DNA of 64,000 nt from Macrobrachium rosenbergii (GCF_040412425.1 NC_089795.1:84417163-84481162), one strand, 5' to 3'; numbered from the stretch's first letter, positions 37,754 through 51,401 are shown. The notes: generated by a model from the sequence alone, not told the origin. Numbers and translations are program-made.

Positions 37754-38017
37754 GGTGCTACTTTTGCTTGTTATCTACGCGTCACCTACTCCGAGGTGCT
37801 AGTACTCAACATGGCGGAAGCTCCTTGGGACGCCGTGTTTAGTACTAGTCCCTCGCAGATCAAAGTATTATATACACCCATTTCTATACTGTGTGGGCGA
37901 CAAATCATATTAATAAACGATATCTTCGTGAGGCCGTCTACTTAACACTTGCCATACGGTGTTTAGTACTAGCACTTCGGAGTAAGTGACGCGTAGCTAA
38001 CAAGCCAAAGTAGCACC
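37754..38017. mobile_element. MITE family E, copy 1
   Basis: A 264-bp element with long inverted ends: GGTGCTACTTTTGCTTGTTA at the left, and at the right TAACAAGCCAAAGTAGCACC, extending over about 50 bases with GCGTCAC/GTGACGC and AGTACT. TGTATTG occurs on both sides (37747-37753 and 38019-38025), giving a 7- to 8-bp target duplication. No coding capacity. Confidence 0.82.
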
Positions 38018-38941
38018 ATGTATTGTATCTTCTTAAAGAACTGAAAAGAGTTTTCATCTTCTCCACATTCTGGGATGCAAAGAACTAGCAAAGCTGGTTA
38101 AATTAACCTTCGCGTCGGAGACGTCTCACAAGAGCAATGCCCAAAGTAATATCTACAGAAAAAGAAGAGGGTGGTAGCATGACAACTGAGTAAAAGCGCA
38201 TGCAAGATGGAGGGTCTGATTCGAGTCATTCATTAAGGTGAAAACCCTTGGATTGATCTGCATCAAAAATAACAGCTTGCAAAGATTTCCCTAAATAAGA
38301 ACAATACCTGAAGCCAGAACAGGTACATCCAGTGCAAATATAAAGGATCTGATTAGAAAAGAATTCTGAGTCCCATTTTCCAGAGGCAGATCGTGATGTT
38401 CTCCCTCCAAGATGTGGTACAGCGTAATTATAGTTACCTCTGGACCAAAATATTGATAGATCTGAGATGTCCACTTTTCATAATTTTGAAACAGTGCTGT
38501 TAAGGTCAAACTTGGAATAAGACAAAGAGACTGCTGGGGAACTGGTCTTAGATGCACTGAGATGAACGAAATCTTGACTAGTTAACTGAAACGCCTCATA
38601 GCCGGCACACCTCTTGGTGGAACGAAATGGAATATATAATTTAGGCCATAGGCCCAGCTAGTGTGGTAGGCTATGCCATAAATTGTGCTCCCGTAGGATC
38701 TGAACGTCCAAATTGGGATAAGGGCTGATTCTGAATCTACTTTATGTGAGAAATTCAAAAATGGACAGTAACAATTTTTTTTACCTCATTTAGGGGGTCA
38801 AATTAGTCCCAAATAACCTTGACTTTTTTTTTTATCACCTTGAAACATATTTGCACCTATCTCATTGATGTGTTCCCTTATTTCATAGCTTATATTATAT
38901 AGACATGTATGTTATTGAATGGTAATTATTCTAGGATATGT
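38018..38941. other. No gene; one retroposon scrap
   Basis: A short 5' fragment of family A lies at 38627-38670 (AATATATAATTTAGGCCATA). Nothing else was recognised. Confidence 0.5.
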
Positions 38942-39265
38942 TTCAAGGTCATGTGAGGTCAATGTTACCCAAAAAGGTCAGGGTCAAATCATAAATACAA
39001 GATTTTAACAGAGAAATCATGATCCTTGAAGATACAGCAAGTAATATTTTAGCACATATTAGTAATTACACACATAATTAATATTAAAGGTCAAGGTTAA
39101 ATTTATAAACTAATGTAATTCTTCATTCTTTCAGAGCCAAGTTATGTTACACTTGCAGAATGACAACAGAAGTTAACATTACCATTTACTAAGCCATATG
39201 TTTTCCGTTTTCAGGAAGGTTAAATGAAAAAAAAAATTATCTTATGTTTATCTTTTGTAAAGGTC
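38942..39265. promoter_or_regulatory. Cluster of AGGTCA half-sites, left flank
   Basis: AGGTCA occurs at 38946-38951, 38956-38961, 38975-38980, 39088-39093 and 39260-39265, and GGGTCA near 38981. The first is a TCAAGGTCA extended half-site, the binding type of FTZ-F1/ERR-like nuclear receptors. The cluster may belong to the adjacent mobile-like element and not to a host promoter. Confidence 0.35.
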
Positions 39266-39354
39266 ATGTCAAGTATCATGGTTCTTTAAATTAGTCTTTT
39301 CCTTATTTTTATCAAGTACTTTATGGCGCATGATTTGTTCACATATGCCGACTC

Positions 39355-41675
39355 ATGCCTGTCCATTTAGCGCAGATGAAAGCTCTTGAAAAGGATGATA
39401 CATTGACATGGGCCGCACTGAAGAATGGGGACTTCTGCATCTGAAAGTCCGACTCACATTTTTCTGCCTTATATGTTGACCAGACCCTCGAGCAGGAAAT
39501 AAAGAAACTGAAAGGGATCGGCGGCATCACTGGTCTAATACAGCAGGAGGGTCTACTTGACCGATTTCTCCTCATCCAACCCGAACTCTCAAAAAGTGTG
39601 GCAGATTTTCAGACCCACTATACTCGAATCTGTGGTCCTAGGGAACCTGGTAAACGCCATTACCAACTCTCAGGTGAGACAGCCACACGATCGACAGCAG
39701 CAGCTCTCAAGTTGTGAGACTACATTCAGCTTCACTGTGAAGGTAACCCATATGAAACTGAAACACCGCTGAAAAGCAATGTGTCCTCGGTGGTCGTACA
39801 TGAACCAGCAAAGTTAGGCATTCTGAATAGGGATGAGAAGGGACAGTTAGCTTACAAGACCCTAGTTGACGAGAGATTGCTAACTCACTCCACAATATCA
39901 ATTTGGAATCCAATGAAAAAATTTAAATTAAAGCCACATCAACAAGGATGCCAAAGCAGATTGTGCGTGTCGGAGAAAAGATGATCAAATTGCGTGAGGA
40001 ACGACAGCTGTTGGCTAGATTTCTTGTGATTCAGCAATCTCGACCGGAACTGGTACCGAAGTTGGCAGGTACTATAGCAGAATATGAGACGTCTGTTCTT
40101 CCAAGATCTTTGTTTGCTAATGACGGATCTCTTCTTATCCCGACCGACAAGAGTAGCTTGACGCATGCAATCGAGGACCAAGAGGCCATGAGCATATCGG
40201 AGGCACCATCGGATGTTGACTCGGACAACAATAGGGTGATTGGTTTGCCACTTAAAGAAAACAGCAATGTGAATGAAGTTGCGATTATATTTGATGGCAT
40301 GGCTGTCTTGCAAAGTATGAAGAAGACATGTGAAAACGGCATTCGTGAAAAGAATGAAATGCTTGATGAAGTGGTATACTGAGGGCCGCATCGTATTCAA
40401 CAGATACTGGAAGGTGTCCTTGAAGGACAAAACTCGTGCTAAACGTGCCGCAAAAGTGTCGTCAATAGAGTTCATGGTGCATGATGAAATGAATATTGCA
40501 AAGGTTACACTGAAAGAACTGCTAGCTACCTCAAAAACAAAATCCCAGCTGACTGAGTTGATTTCTCAAGCTCTCCTAGAGGCTTTTGAGGGTTCAAATC
40601 AAGATCTGGTTGTATCAGAACTGCTAGCTAGCTCAAAAACAAAATCCCAGCTGACTGAGTTGCTTGCTAAAGATCTCCTAGAGGCTTTTGAGGGTTCAAA
40701 TCAAGATCTGGTTGTATCCTATGTTGAAAAAATCAGGTCCAACCGTTCTAAGCTTCTTCGACAGGACATGATGGCATAACCATGAGGAGACGGTTACAAT
40801 GATTCCGCTCATGTTCTACTGTAGATATCATTAGAGAGTCAAGATTTAAAACAATAGATTTTTGGTCTCCTGATACAGATGTACTGGTGCTTCTAACGGA
40901 TCTGGTCGCAAATGGACACTTAGAATAGTCCAACAAACTCTTCGCTTTTTGACTGGAAAAGGAGCGAAATACAGGTGACTGATGTTTGTCGTCGAGTATC
41001 AGCAAGAGGGAGGAAAAGCCAAAGGCTTGATTATTACCACAGTCTACACCATTTCACTGGTGCAGACTGGGGAGATAAATTCATTGGAGTTTCCAAAAAG
41101 ACGTGGATTTCGGTTTACCTTTCACTGCCCCAAAATGATGAAATTCTGCAGACATTCGCTGGCATGGGCCATGAACCCCTAACAGAAGAAACTACGGAAA
41201 TACACTTGCTAGATGATGGGAATATGCCTGCGAGGTATCGGCCAATTGAAAGATTTGTTTGCCAAACAGATTCAGCAAAGAGCAACATAGACTCTGTTCC
41301 CAGCTCTTCGGATGGAACTATCCGTAAGAAAAACCTGAGAGCGAAAGCTTTCCACCAACGCGGGAGCACTTCTACCACACATTACTAGAGCAAACTATAA
41401 GGCAATGAGAGACAAGTCCTACACTACATCGATGCCTGAGCTTCCGGAACTTGCCCAAAATGGATGGAGATTATCAACCTGTCAGATGCCTTAAAGGACC
41501 AGCACCCAAAGCAGTTCTGGAGTTCGTCAAATGCGGGTGTCGTGGTTCATGCGATACAGTTCTCTGCTCTTGCCTAAAAAACGGTCTGTCTTGTACACCA
41601 ATATGTAAATGCACCGACTGCTCAAATGCTGGCAAAGAATTTGACCTCAGCAATGAAGCTGATGACGCCGATTAA
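39355..41675 (+). pseudogene. Decayed member of a widespread invertebrate multicopy gene family
   Basis: Frames on the + strand, broken by stops and frameshifts, follow in the right order the parts of a long protein family I recognise from many invertebrate genomes. These are: an N-terminal block (YVDQTLEQEIKKLKGIGG, 39467-39525); a middle block ending MKKFKLK (39914-39934); then SLLIPTDKSSLTHAIED (40129-40179); VAIIFDGMAVLQS (40279-40317), a PIN-like start; and VSLKDKTRAKRAAKV (40413-40457). Further on come SLHHFTGADWGDKF, corresponding to FHxxTGCD, at 41042-41083, and a Cys-rich tail (KCGCRGSCDTVLCSCLKNG) ending at 41673. At least five frame changes exclude a working gene. Function of the family is unknown; it behaves like a mobile or amplified gene. 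The naming is from memory and not checked. Confidence 0.65.
40516..40719 (+). repeat. In-frame 102-bp tandem duplication inside the pseudogene
   Basis: GAACTGCTAGCT begins two consecutive 102-base units (40516-40617 and 40618-40719), each 34 codons (ELLATSKTKSQLTEL...). High identity suggests a recent event relative to the gene's decay. Confidence 0.9.
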
Positions 41676-41769
41676 GATTGAGACTATCAAGAAACCTTGC
41701 AGTCAAATTTCCAAGACAAATTTCACCAATTTAAAAGGTGATCCTTTTGATATATATGGCCTTGATTTT

Positions 41770-41965
41770 CGAGTGTGACCTTGACCTTCGAGTGTGACCT
41801 AACTTCTGATGACCTTGAGGTGAGTTTTAATCTATGCCTGATATTAATACTGTAAGATCACTCACTGATGCCAACAAAATTAGTGTATTACTTCACATGA
41901 TTTGCTACTTTCTGTAGAATTATGGACAAAAAAGTTCAAGGTCATTAAAAGGTCATATGACCCCT
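41770..41965. promoter_or_regulatory. Cluster of AGGTCA half-sites, right flank
   Basis: TGACCTTGACCTT at 41776-41788, TGACCT at 41795-41800, TGACCTTGAGG at 41809-41819, TTCAAGGTCATT at 41935-41946 and the palindrome GGTCATATGACC at 41951-41962. GAGTGTGACCT occurs twice. It mirrors the left cluster around the pseudogene. Confidence 0.35.
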
Positions 41966-43290
41966 TAAAAGTGATGGGAAAATTTGTTACCATCCATTTT
42001 TATAAACCTTGTATCCCAATAAAGCAAAATCTACCACTAACTCAATTTGTACATTCAAATCCTACGGATTTACATAATATATCACACTATATCATGAAAA
42101 GTAGGAAATTTATAGGAAACATTACACTGAGGGAAGCTCAAGATGTTGTCACTAACTATCTTCAGCAGAGAATTGTGTAGAGCATGAGCAAATAGCTGGG
42201 TGAATTCTGGGAATACTGCATTACAGTCGAGTCCACCATCATGCAGGATATATATATACTCTGATAAAGACCTCTTCCAGGGAAAATGCTTTCAGTAGTT
42301 GATCAATGAAAAAATTAGTAATAAACACCAAAATATTTGCGTACTTGTATATGAAACATTGTGATCTCTAGTAACTTACTTCATGATACAAAAGTGTTCC
42401 ATTTACAGGTATAGGGTCTTCTGTTGATGGTCTTCTCATACAATCTTTTGAACACCTGAAAAATTATGATATCAGTATTGCTACCAGAATGATATTAAAA
42501 ATAAAAATAAGGAAGAAGCGGACAACAATGAAGGTGGCAATAGTAATGGTAACAAAACGATAATAATCAATTATTTCTGATAGTTTAAGATTACATTACA
42601 TCTGTTAACATAATCACCCCTTAACCAAAAAACAAAACTGCTACAACATTCCATAAACATGGAAAGGGGAATGAAGTACCCTACTGGATAACAAAGTCTT
42701 GTGCAGCCTTTATGCCAAAAACTAGGGAAGAAATATATATAGGACCCAAAATACACATATTCAGTGATTAGCTATTTGATTTTCCAAATTATCCTGCAAT
42801 GAGAATGTGTAGATATATAACCCAGAATATGTGTAGAATCTAATCATTCTTGTCCTTCCACTAAACTTTCCCCTTATGAACTCCCTCATTTCAGTGTACT
42901 ACTAGATCATGTTATCAAGAGATCAGTACTAAAAGCTGTTTCTCAGACCTCTGAGTGGGTCCTGGGTAACACTACCGAAGCTCAGACTGATCGGGAAAGG
43001 GTTTTAGGGGATGGGGGAGAGGCCTCGAGAAGTTTCCATGGTGGGGACGTGGTATGATCGCTTGGCGCCATCGGAGAGGAGGGGCAGTAAGGCGGAGTGG
43101 AGGAGAGATCAAGGTTTTGTTTCGGAAGTTGGGTGAAGCTGGGAAGCAGTTTCTGTGGCTGGGAAGTGGTAGGGTTGCAATGTTGGAGGGGGGAAGAGGG
43201 ATAGGTAGACCTGACTTGAGAGAGCTTATTTGGTTTAGTGTTTTAATGCTTATGATATAGTATTCCACATTTTATTAAAGGACATGTATA

Positions 43291-43292
<2 letters not shown>
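41966..43292. other. No gene; G-rich stretch at 42.96-43.2 kb
   Basis: AT-rich until 42.9 kb, then a strikingly purine/G-rich block (GGGGATGGGGGAG, GGAGAGGAGGGGCAG, GGAGGGGGGAAGAGGG) on the + strand to about 43200. No coding motif or splice-bounded exon was found. Confidence 0.45.
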
Positions 43293-43345
<53 letters not shown>

Positions 43346-43501
43346 AACAACTCAGGTATGCTTACACTGAAGTCTAATACAGTAACACACACTCATTCAC
43401 TTTTTATTTATATTTTATACTACAGTATTCTCATTTATATTTTCACAGTATGTTCTCAGTTTTATTCTTTCAAACCAAAAGAAACGCAATCATGTGTACA
43501 G

Positions 43502-43571
<70 letters not shown>
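43293..43571. repeat. Two (AG)n microsatellites
   Basis: Pure AG at 43293-43342 and 43503-43571. Confidence 0.95.
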
Positions 43572-43573
<2 letters not shown>

Positions 43574-43577
<4 letters not shown>

Positions 43578-43896
43578 ATCAACAGTGATAAAATATTCTC
43601 TTGCGTACTGCTACATGTGATAGTCATACTTGGAATCAACTAAACTTGTAATTAAAAATGATATAGTAAATCAAATCAAAGAAAAAAAAAATAGCAAAAC
43701 GTACATAATTCCGTGGCTAGGGTAAACTTGCTACAGCCTGTTTCGTTTTGTATTGCCTACATATGAAATTCGGATTTTAAAAATTTTTCCGGTGATTTGA
43801 GATGAAACATCAATAGTGATAAAATACTCTCCTGTGTACTGTTAAAATATGTGGGGTAATCATACTTAGAGCCAACGAAACTTGTAAAGAAATATG
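43574..43896. repeat. Locally duplicated segment
   Basis: Two related phrases (GTGATAAAATATTCTCTTGC at 43584 and GTGATAAAATACTCTCCTGT at 43816, each followed by TCATACTT..GA..CAAC and AAACTTGTAA). A third relative lies at 45278-45340. Confidence 0.65.
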
Positions 43897-44157
43897 GGTG
43901 CTAATTTGGCTTGCTACTACAAGGAAAAAATGTCTGCACCGTGCAAATTTTAAACCACCGTATGGTAAATGTAAAGTAGACGGCCGCACGAAGATTTCGT
44001 TTATTAATATAATTTGTCGACCACACAATATGGAAATGGGTGTACATAATACTTTGATCCCCGTGGGGCTAGTACTAAAGTTGTGGCCCCAAGGAACTTC
44101 CACCACGTTTAGTACTAGCATCTTGGAAGTGACGCACAGATAAGCCAAAGTAGCACC
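43897..44157. mobile_element. MITE family E, copy 2
   Basis: Right end ATAAGCCAAAGTAGCACC and interior GATTTCGTTTATTAATATAA match copy 1. The left end GGTGCTAATTTGGCTTG is shortened. Confidence 0.78.
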
Positions 44158-44499
44158 GAATATTTGTCACTGCTGATATTCAATCTCTAATCACCGTAAA
44201 AATATTTAAGATGCAAATTTAATCTGTTGGCAAAACAAAACCAAACACGTTGTACCAAGTTCATCAATGGCAGGAATGAATGTGTGAATATGTATGTAGG
44301 CTACCCTACGCACATGATTGGGTTTATCTTTTGGTTTGTAAAACTGAAGAGAAATGTGAAAATACAGTTAAAATATACACGAGAATACTGTAGCATAAAA
44401 TATAAACAAAAGTGTACAAGTGTGTGTTATTGTATTAGGCTTTAATGCAAACATACTGTATGTCAGTTCTCTCTATGTAAACATACGTCAGTTCTCTCA

Positions 44500-44558
<59 letters not shown>

Positions 44559-44727
44559 TATCAGTACTGTACATGTCCTTTCATGAAATATCAGTTACTG
44601 TAACATAAATATAAACACGCGAAACTAAAACTCCAGGAAGTTCACGACGCCATCGAATGAGTGCATGCATATTTAGGTACATGTTGTCATATTATTTGCT
44701 TTGCCTAATTTATTGTATCATATTTCT
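44158..44727. other. No gene; (CT)n tract
   Basis: Unique-looking apart from (CT)n at 44497-44554. Confidence 0.5.
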
Positions 44728-45271
44728 GTGCTACTTTGGCATGTTATCTACACGCCAACTCCAAGGTCCTAGTACTAAACACGGAGGAAGCTCCTTGCCA
44801 AGCTAAGTATACCTTAGTTTTACCAGACCACTGAGCTGATTAACAGCTCTCCTAGGGCTGGCCCGAAGGATTAGGCTTCTTTTACGTGGCTAAAAACCAA
44901 GCAACGGGACCTACAGCTTATTGTGGAATCCGAACCACATTATAGCGAGAAATGAATTTCTATCACCAGAAATAAATTCCTCTAATTCTTCATTAGCCGG
45001 CCGGAGACTCGAACTCGGGCCTAGCGAGTGCTAGCCCACAACTCTATCGACTCGCTTAACGAGGAACTAATGAGACGCCGTGTTTAGTACTAGCCCCTCT
45101 GGGATCAAAGTATCATATACACCCATTTCTATACTGTGTGATCAACAAATTATTATTATATTAATAAACGATATCTTCGTGCGGCCGTCAACTGTGCATT
45201 TACCATACGATGGTTTAAAATGTGTATGGTGAAGATATATTTTCCTTGTAGATAACAAGCCAAAGCAGTAC
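44728..45271. mobile_element. MITE family E, copy 3, split by a SINE
   Basis: Left end GTGCTACTTTGGCATGTTAT; right end AACAAGCCAAAGCAGTACC. The interior matches copy 1 (CACCCATTTCTATACTGTGT, AAACGATATCTTCGTG) but is split at 44797-45063. Flanks ATATTTCT (left) and AATATTCT (right) look like the target duplication. Confidence 0.78.
44797..45063 (-). mobile_element. tRNA-derived SINE, family C, near full length
   Basis: Read on the - strand it begins with a tRNA-like head: A-box-like TTAAGCGAGTCGATAGAG and B box GAGTTCGAGTCTCC. The body then continues with GAATTAGAGGAATTTATTTC and CGGATTCCACAATAAGCTG. It lies inside a MITE, so it inserted later. Two incomplete relatives are at 18427 and 57077. 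Confidence 0.8.
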
Positions 45272-45511
45272 CAAATATTCTCTTGTATGCTGTTACGACA
45301 TGTGTGATAATCACACTGAGAGTCAACTAAACTTGTGATGAAAGGGGTACAGTAACTCAAGCAAAGCAAAAAAGAAATACTGTAGTAACACGTACATACG
45401 TATGCACTCACTTATTCGGTGTAGTTGTGATCTCCCTGGAGTTTTAATTTCATATTTTTATGTTTATGGTACAGTGATTCATGTTTCATTAAAGGATATG
45501 TGTAGTATTGC

Positions 45512-45587
<76 letters not shown>

Positions 45588-45600
45588 CAGGAACAGAGGT
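45272..45600. repeat. Duplicated segment with (AG)n
   Basis: ATATTCTCTTGTATGCTGTT...AATCACACTGAGAGTCAACT parallels the 43.58 and 43.82 kb units. TCATTAAAGGATATGTGTAG before the (AG)n at 45513-45581 parallels TTATTAAAGGACATGTATAG before the (AG)n at 43293. Confidence 0.65.
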
Positions 45601-47480
45601 ATGTTTGCATCAGTAAACAAACATATCAGGAAACAGCTGTTTTGTGGATTTGAGGGATTTTACTTCAACATAAAATATGAAAGTTTACTTTTGTATACCC
45701 GTTTTACATTTATGCACAAAAATAAAACTAATTCCATTAATACATTCGTTTCTTTTACCAAGTAAAAAATATTTTTCCTATTACAGTAAAATTCTTTTGG
45801 TAGTAGGTTCAATCAGCTGATTCTGAGAACATAGCAATAAATCAATATTATAAAACAGTGTAAATAGATTCTTTACATAAAATAACATTTTCGTTACCAT
45901 TACATTTATCTTAAATACAACTGTAATAGCCTTTTTGACCTTTGCAAATGTATACTAAAGTGTAACACCTGAGCTAGCCTAGGTCTATAGTTCACACATG
46001 GCCTACACATTTTCATCTCGTGTATGGTAATAAAATATGGTAACAGCTGATATGGAAGTTGCTGTATAGAAATACTTAAGTGGTCATAAAACCACGGTAG
46101 GTTGTGGGTAAACACAGGTAGGCTACCTGCCCACTGAACTGTGTCATTTTCTAGGGGGGAGGAAAGAAGGGGTTGCATTTCTTTTCAGTGTATTTATGCA
46201 GTATTTTGTTATAAATATGGGGAAAACGGGTAGGTAATTGCCTTTTGCATAAAGTTATCAGTTTAAAGTGTGATGGTTGCTGTTTATAAGCATACTGAGT
46301 GTTTCCAGTTAGCCTATTGACAAGGTTAGTCACTTACGTGTGTGTAGTCTTTTCTAAAGATGCTGCATAGAGTCCCAGCTGGTTATGCATCCTGAGTGTT
46401 GACTTGTAACTAGAGTCACTACCCCTGAAAAAATAGATGAGTTTGATGACTCGGACCAAAAGACTAGTAAAAGATTTTGATGACTTGTACCAAAATCCTG
46501 GTAAAAGTATTGTTATGGCAAAAACATGAAATGAATCTACAGAGTAGAATTTTCTTTTACTTATCCAGTTTGCAAATTTTGACAAAATGAAAAAAAAAAT
46601 TTAAGTATCGAAGTCATTCAATGGATCATTTAACTATATGGCGAACATTACCAAAAACACTAAGCAATGCCAACAACGCCAAGCAACAAAAACGAGCTTC
46701 TATCAGATCCAAAAGTAGATTTATAAATGTTTGTGCAACAGATTTTCTTGTAAATTCCCTGAAGGCTTTCCTGTACTAGACAACAATTACTGTCATCACA
46801 CATTTCACATCACAAGAGACCCAGACTTTACAGTGCCAGACTGAAAAGGAACTGTTTTTATGTAGGCAACCAAAGGCCACTTTCTCATGAAGTTGCAGGA
46901 GAATGGTATGACCATATTACATTACTGAGAGAGCCTCTAGCTCAAGCCTCGTATGCAACAAATCAACTCTGAAGTTGAAATAGAGGCAACAAACAGCATC
47001 AATCAACATTCATATTTAATTTCTACTAATTACAATTGAAATTTACAATTTTTCCGATTCCTGTATAACTAAACCTTCAAGTGTTAGTGATATGAATAAC
47101 CAAACCATCCAGCTGCTGTTATTTCTAAGGACAAAATACGGGCATATAACGCACTACTCAAAGTTTTCATTTCCGCTCCCATTATTTTATGGGGCACTAG
47201 CCAAAGTAACTGTCTTAGTACTGCGTATTTTCTGTTGCTGAATTGAGGAAAAATATAGTTTATCTAGACGTTGGAATTTTGTAATTCTTTTATGTAAAAA
47301 GCAACTCATGAAGCAGATAGTAGTCTGATATCACACATGAGATTAAACATCCTCTCTCTCTCTCTTTCTCAATCTGTGTATAACTACACGAGCCTTACCC
47401 TTCGAATCATAATTATACTCTTTTTAATCTTATGGTAGTTAGTGAGGGTCACTGAATATTTTTTACTCGTGTGCTGTATA
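45601..47480. other. No gene seen
   Basis: AT-rich unique sequence. Small minus-strand frames (45906-46178, 46334-46585) have no recognisable domain. Confidence 0.5.
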
Positions 47481-47670
47481 CAATTTAATTATTGTAAACA
47501 GGATTTCGAATGAACAAGATCAATTTAAGGATTGTAAACAGGATTTCGAATAAACAAGAGCAATTCAAGGATTGCAAACAGGATTTCGAATAAACAAGAG
47601 CAATTTAACGATTGCAAACAGGATTTCGAATAAACAAGATCAATTTAAGGATTGCAAACAGGATTTGGAA
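47481..47670. repeat. 40-bp minisatellite, about 4.7 units
   Basis: Units begin exactly at 47481, 47521, 47561, 47601 and 47641, each starting CAATTYAA and containing AAACAGGATTTCGAA. Each unit has one to a few substitutions. The last unit is cut after ACAGGATTTGG. Confidence 0.95.
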
Positions 47671-48339
47671 ACAATTATCTCTCGGAGATTTTTCTTCTGA
47701 ACTGCCCATCTGTTTGGATGAATTTAGGAAAACCCAATTTCATATTTCACCAAAAGGTTAGTGCCACAGACTACGGATGCTTTTATGTACCGGATGTTTG
47801 AGGCAAATTAAGATAGTAATACTTGAGCAAGAGTGGGGTCTTACCCAAAGAAGTGATCAGCAAGCTGCTTGAAACCTATTGTACAGTAGAACAAGGGAAA
47901 ATGGAAGCCAGGAGAACATTCCAAACCTCAGCAAACAGAGAGTTAGATAAAACTTAACAAAGAGAAATACTGAACGCTGAATAATTTCCTATGATAATTG
48001 CTTTTAGTAACATTAAATGGGTATGGGAATGGTTTCAAGGTGATACATTTGGGATATACAGGCACCTTAAAAGTCACAATGGGTTACACTGAAATTTTAT
48101 TTCAGCTGAAGTGTTGATGAAAGGACTTGATCACAGCTGTAAAATTACATATAGGAGAATAGTTTATTCTGTCTTCAGGTTGTTAAGTCTTTCTAAAGCA
48201 TAAATTGTCATTTACCAGAGTCTATTCTAAAATTTGACAGTGTTCGTTTTAGTTCAAAAAATATGGTAGAGGTACCTGGTCTTCAGGCTCTTTGTCATGA
48301 CACAATCTACTTATGAGGACAGAACAGCACATATGGACT
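47671..48339. other. No gene seen
   Basis: Unique-looking sequence without recognised features. Confidence 0.5.
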
Positions 48340-48460
48340 GGAATATAGACTTTAGGCCAGGCCTTGCACTAGGACCCATGAGGTTATTCAGGCTGAAAGG
48401 GATATTTGAAAGGTGTAACTGGAGGTAAACCTCGCAGTTGCACTAACCCCCTATGGGGAG
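48340..48460 (+). mobile_element. Family A retroposon, copy with large internal deletion
   Basis: ACTTTAGGCCAG...GACCCATGAGGTTATTCAGG, then AAACCTCGCAGTTGCACTAA, then straight to CCCCCTATGGGG. The middle and 3' hairpin are gone. Confidence 0.72.
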
Positions 48461-50310
<1,850 letters not shown>

Positions 50311-50439
50311 TGCCGATTCTGCTGTACTTTTTTACCCGTCGTGAGCGGGGAAGTTGTATTTAGCCTCAGCATTAACCCACCTCCGCCATAATAGTTCATT
50401 GGTACGTTTGGAACACGCAGCTCTTATTATGAAATTTTT

Positions 50440-50625
50440 TTATCACACTGTGATTTATATACAATCATGAAGCTACAAATGTTGCTTAATATCAATTCAC
50501 GCTACTCGGAATATTCCGATGGAGAATTATCGCCGAAGGGGAATTTATAAGTGATAAATGGATTGGTACTGCCGGGTCACGAACCCTCGACACAGAACTT
50601 ATCCAGCAACTCCATGGACAAGTAA
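50440..50625 (-). mobile_element. tRNA-derived SINE, family D, second copy
   Basis: Direct repeat of the preceding SINE (GAGAATTATCGCCGAAGGGG, TGATAAATGGATTGGTACTG) with an intact B box GGGTTCGTGACCC on the - strand, but it stops before the A box. Its tail extends to ATTGTATATAAATCACAGTG. Confidence 0.75.
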
Positions 50626-50670
50626 AAGCCTTTCCCAGCCAGCGGCAAATCCTTTGAATTGTATTACAGC

Positions 50671-50725
<55 letters not shown>
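50671..50725. repeat. (AAT)n microsatellite
   Basis: Pure AAT units, about 18. Confidence 0.95.
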
Positions 50726-50814
50726 GCAATCCTATCATATAAAAACACCGATACATTTCCTCACAGGGTGGAGGCGATAGTCCAGGGCAATCCAGTCCTG
50801 AATCCTGAGACAGT

Positions 50815-51201
50815 TTCTTTGACCACTGTCGCTGGACAGCAGCACCTACAGCAGCAAATGTGCCTCGCTGTCAAACTTCGCAGCTCCAGAGGTCCTTTAT
50901 TCCTCACACCGTTGGACTGTGGAACAGCCTCCCGAAAGATATCGTGCAATTAGAACTTCAAAACTTCAAGCAAATATCCCGTGCATTACTATCCTAATAC
51001 TGTTCTCCTTGCTTTTTAATACATTTTTATCTATATATTAATTTATTGTTATTTTTTTCTTTTTAATAAGTGGACTTCTTCTTATGTATTTCCTTTGCCT
51101 CCTCTTACTTCATCTTAATGAATACCATATTCTTGGAAGCTTGAATCTCAAGTCAATGGCCCCTTTGGTGGGCGTCTTCCATATGAATAGGTTTCATCTT
51201 C

Positions 51202-51263
<62 letters not shown>
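50815..51263 (+). mobile_element. LINE 3' end with readable C-terminus
   Basis: The best copy of the LINE 3' end. One frame reads RSFIPHTVGLWNSLPKDIVQ and stops at TAA 50995-50997. This is the usual last helix of a non-LTR reverse transcriptase protein. The 3' untranslated region follows (TTCTTGGAAGCTTGAATCTC, GGCCCCTTTGGTGGGC), then (AAT)n at 51205-51263. 5' truncation is typical of LINE copies. Confidence 0.82.
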
Positions 51264-51265
51264 TG

Positions 51266-51401
51266 GTGAAGAAATCCATAAAGATGTCAGTGTGTACAGT
51301 ATATGTCATAAATATATGTAAGACGAAATCTTTCGAGTACCTGCTCGATTCTCCTTCTCAGTCACATTTGTGACCACTGTCCACTATGTGTGTAATGTTT
51401 A

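Noticed and set aside
39939..40475. 178-codon minus-strand frame
   Set aside because: Antisense shadow of the decayed FHxxTGCD-family gene on the + strand.
47481..47670. CRISPR-like array
   Set aside because: The 40-bp units are contiguous with no unique spacers, and the genome is eukaryotic.
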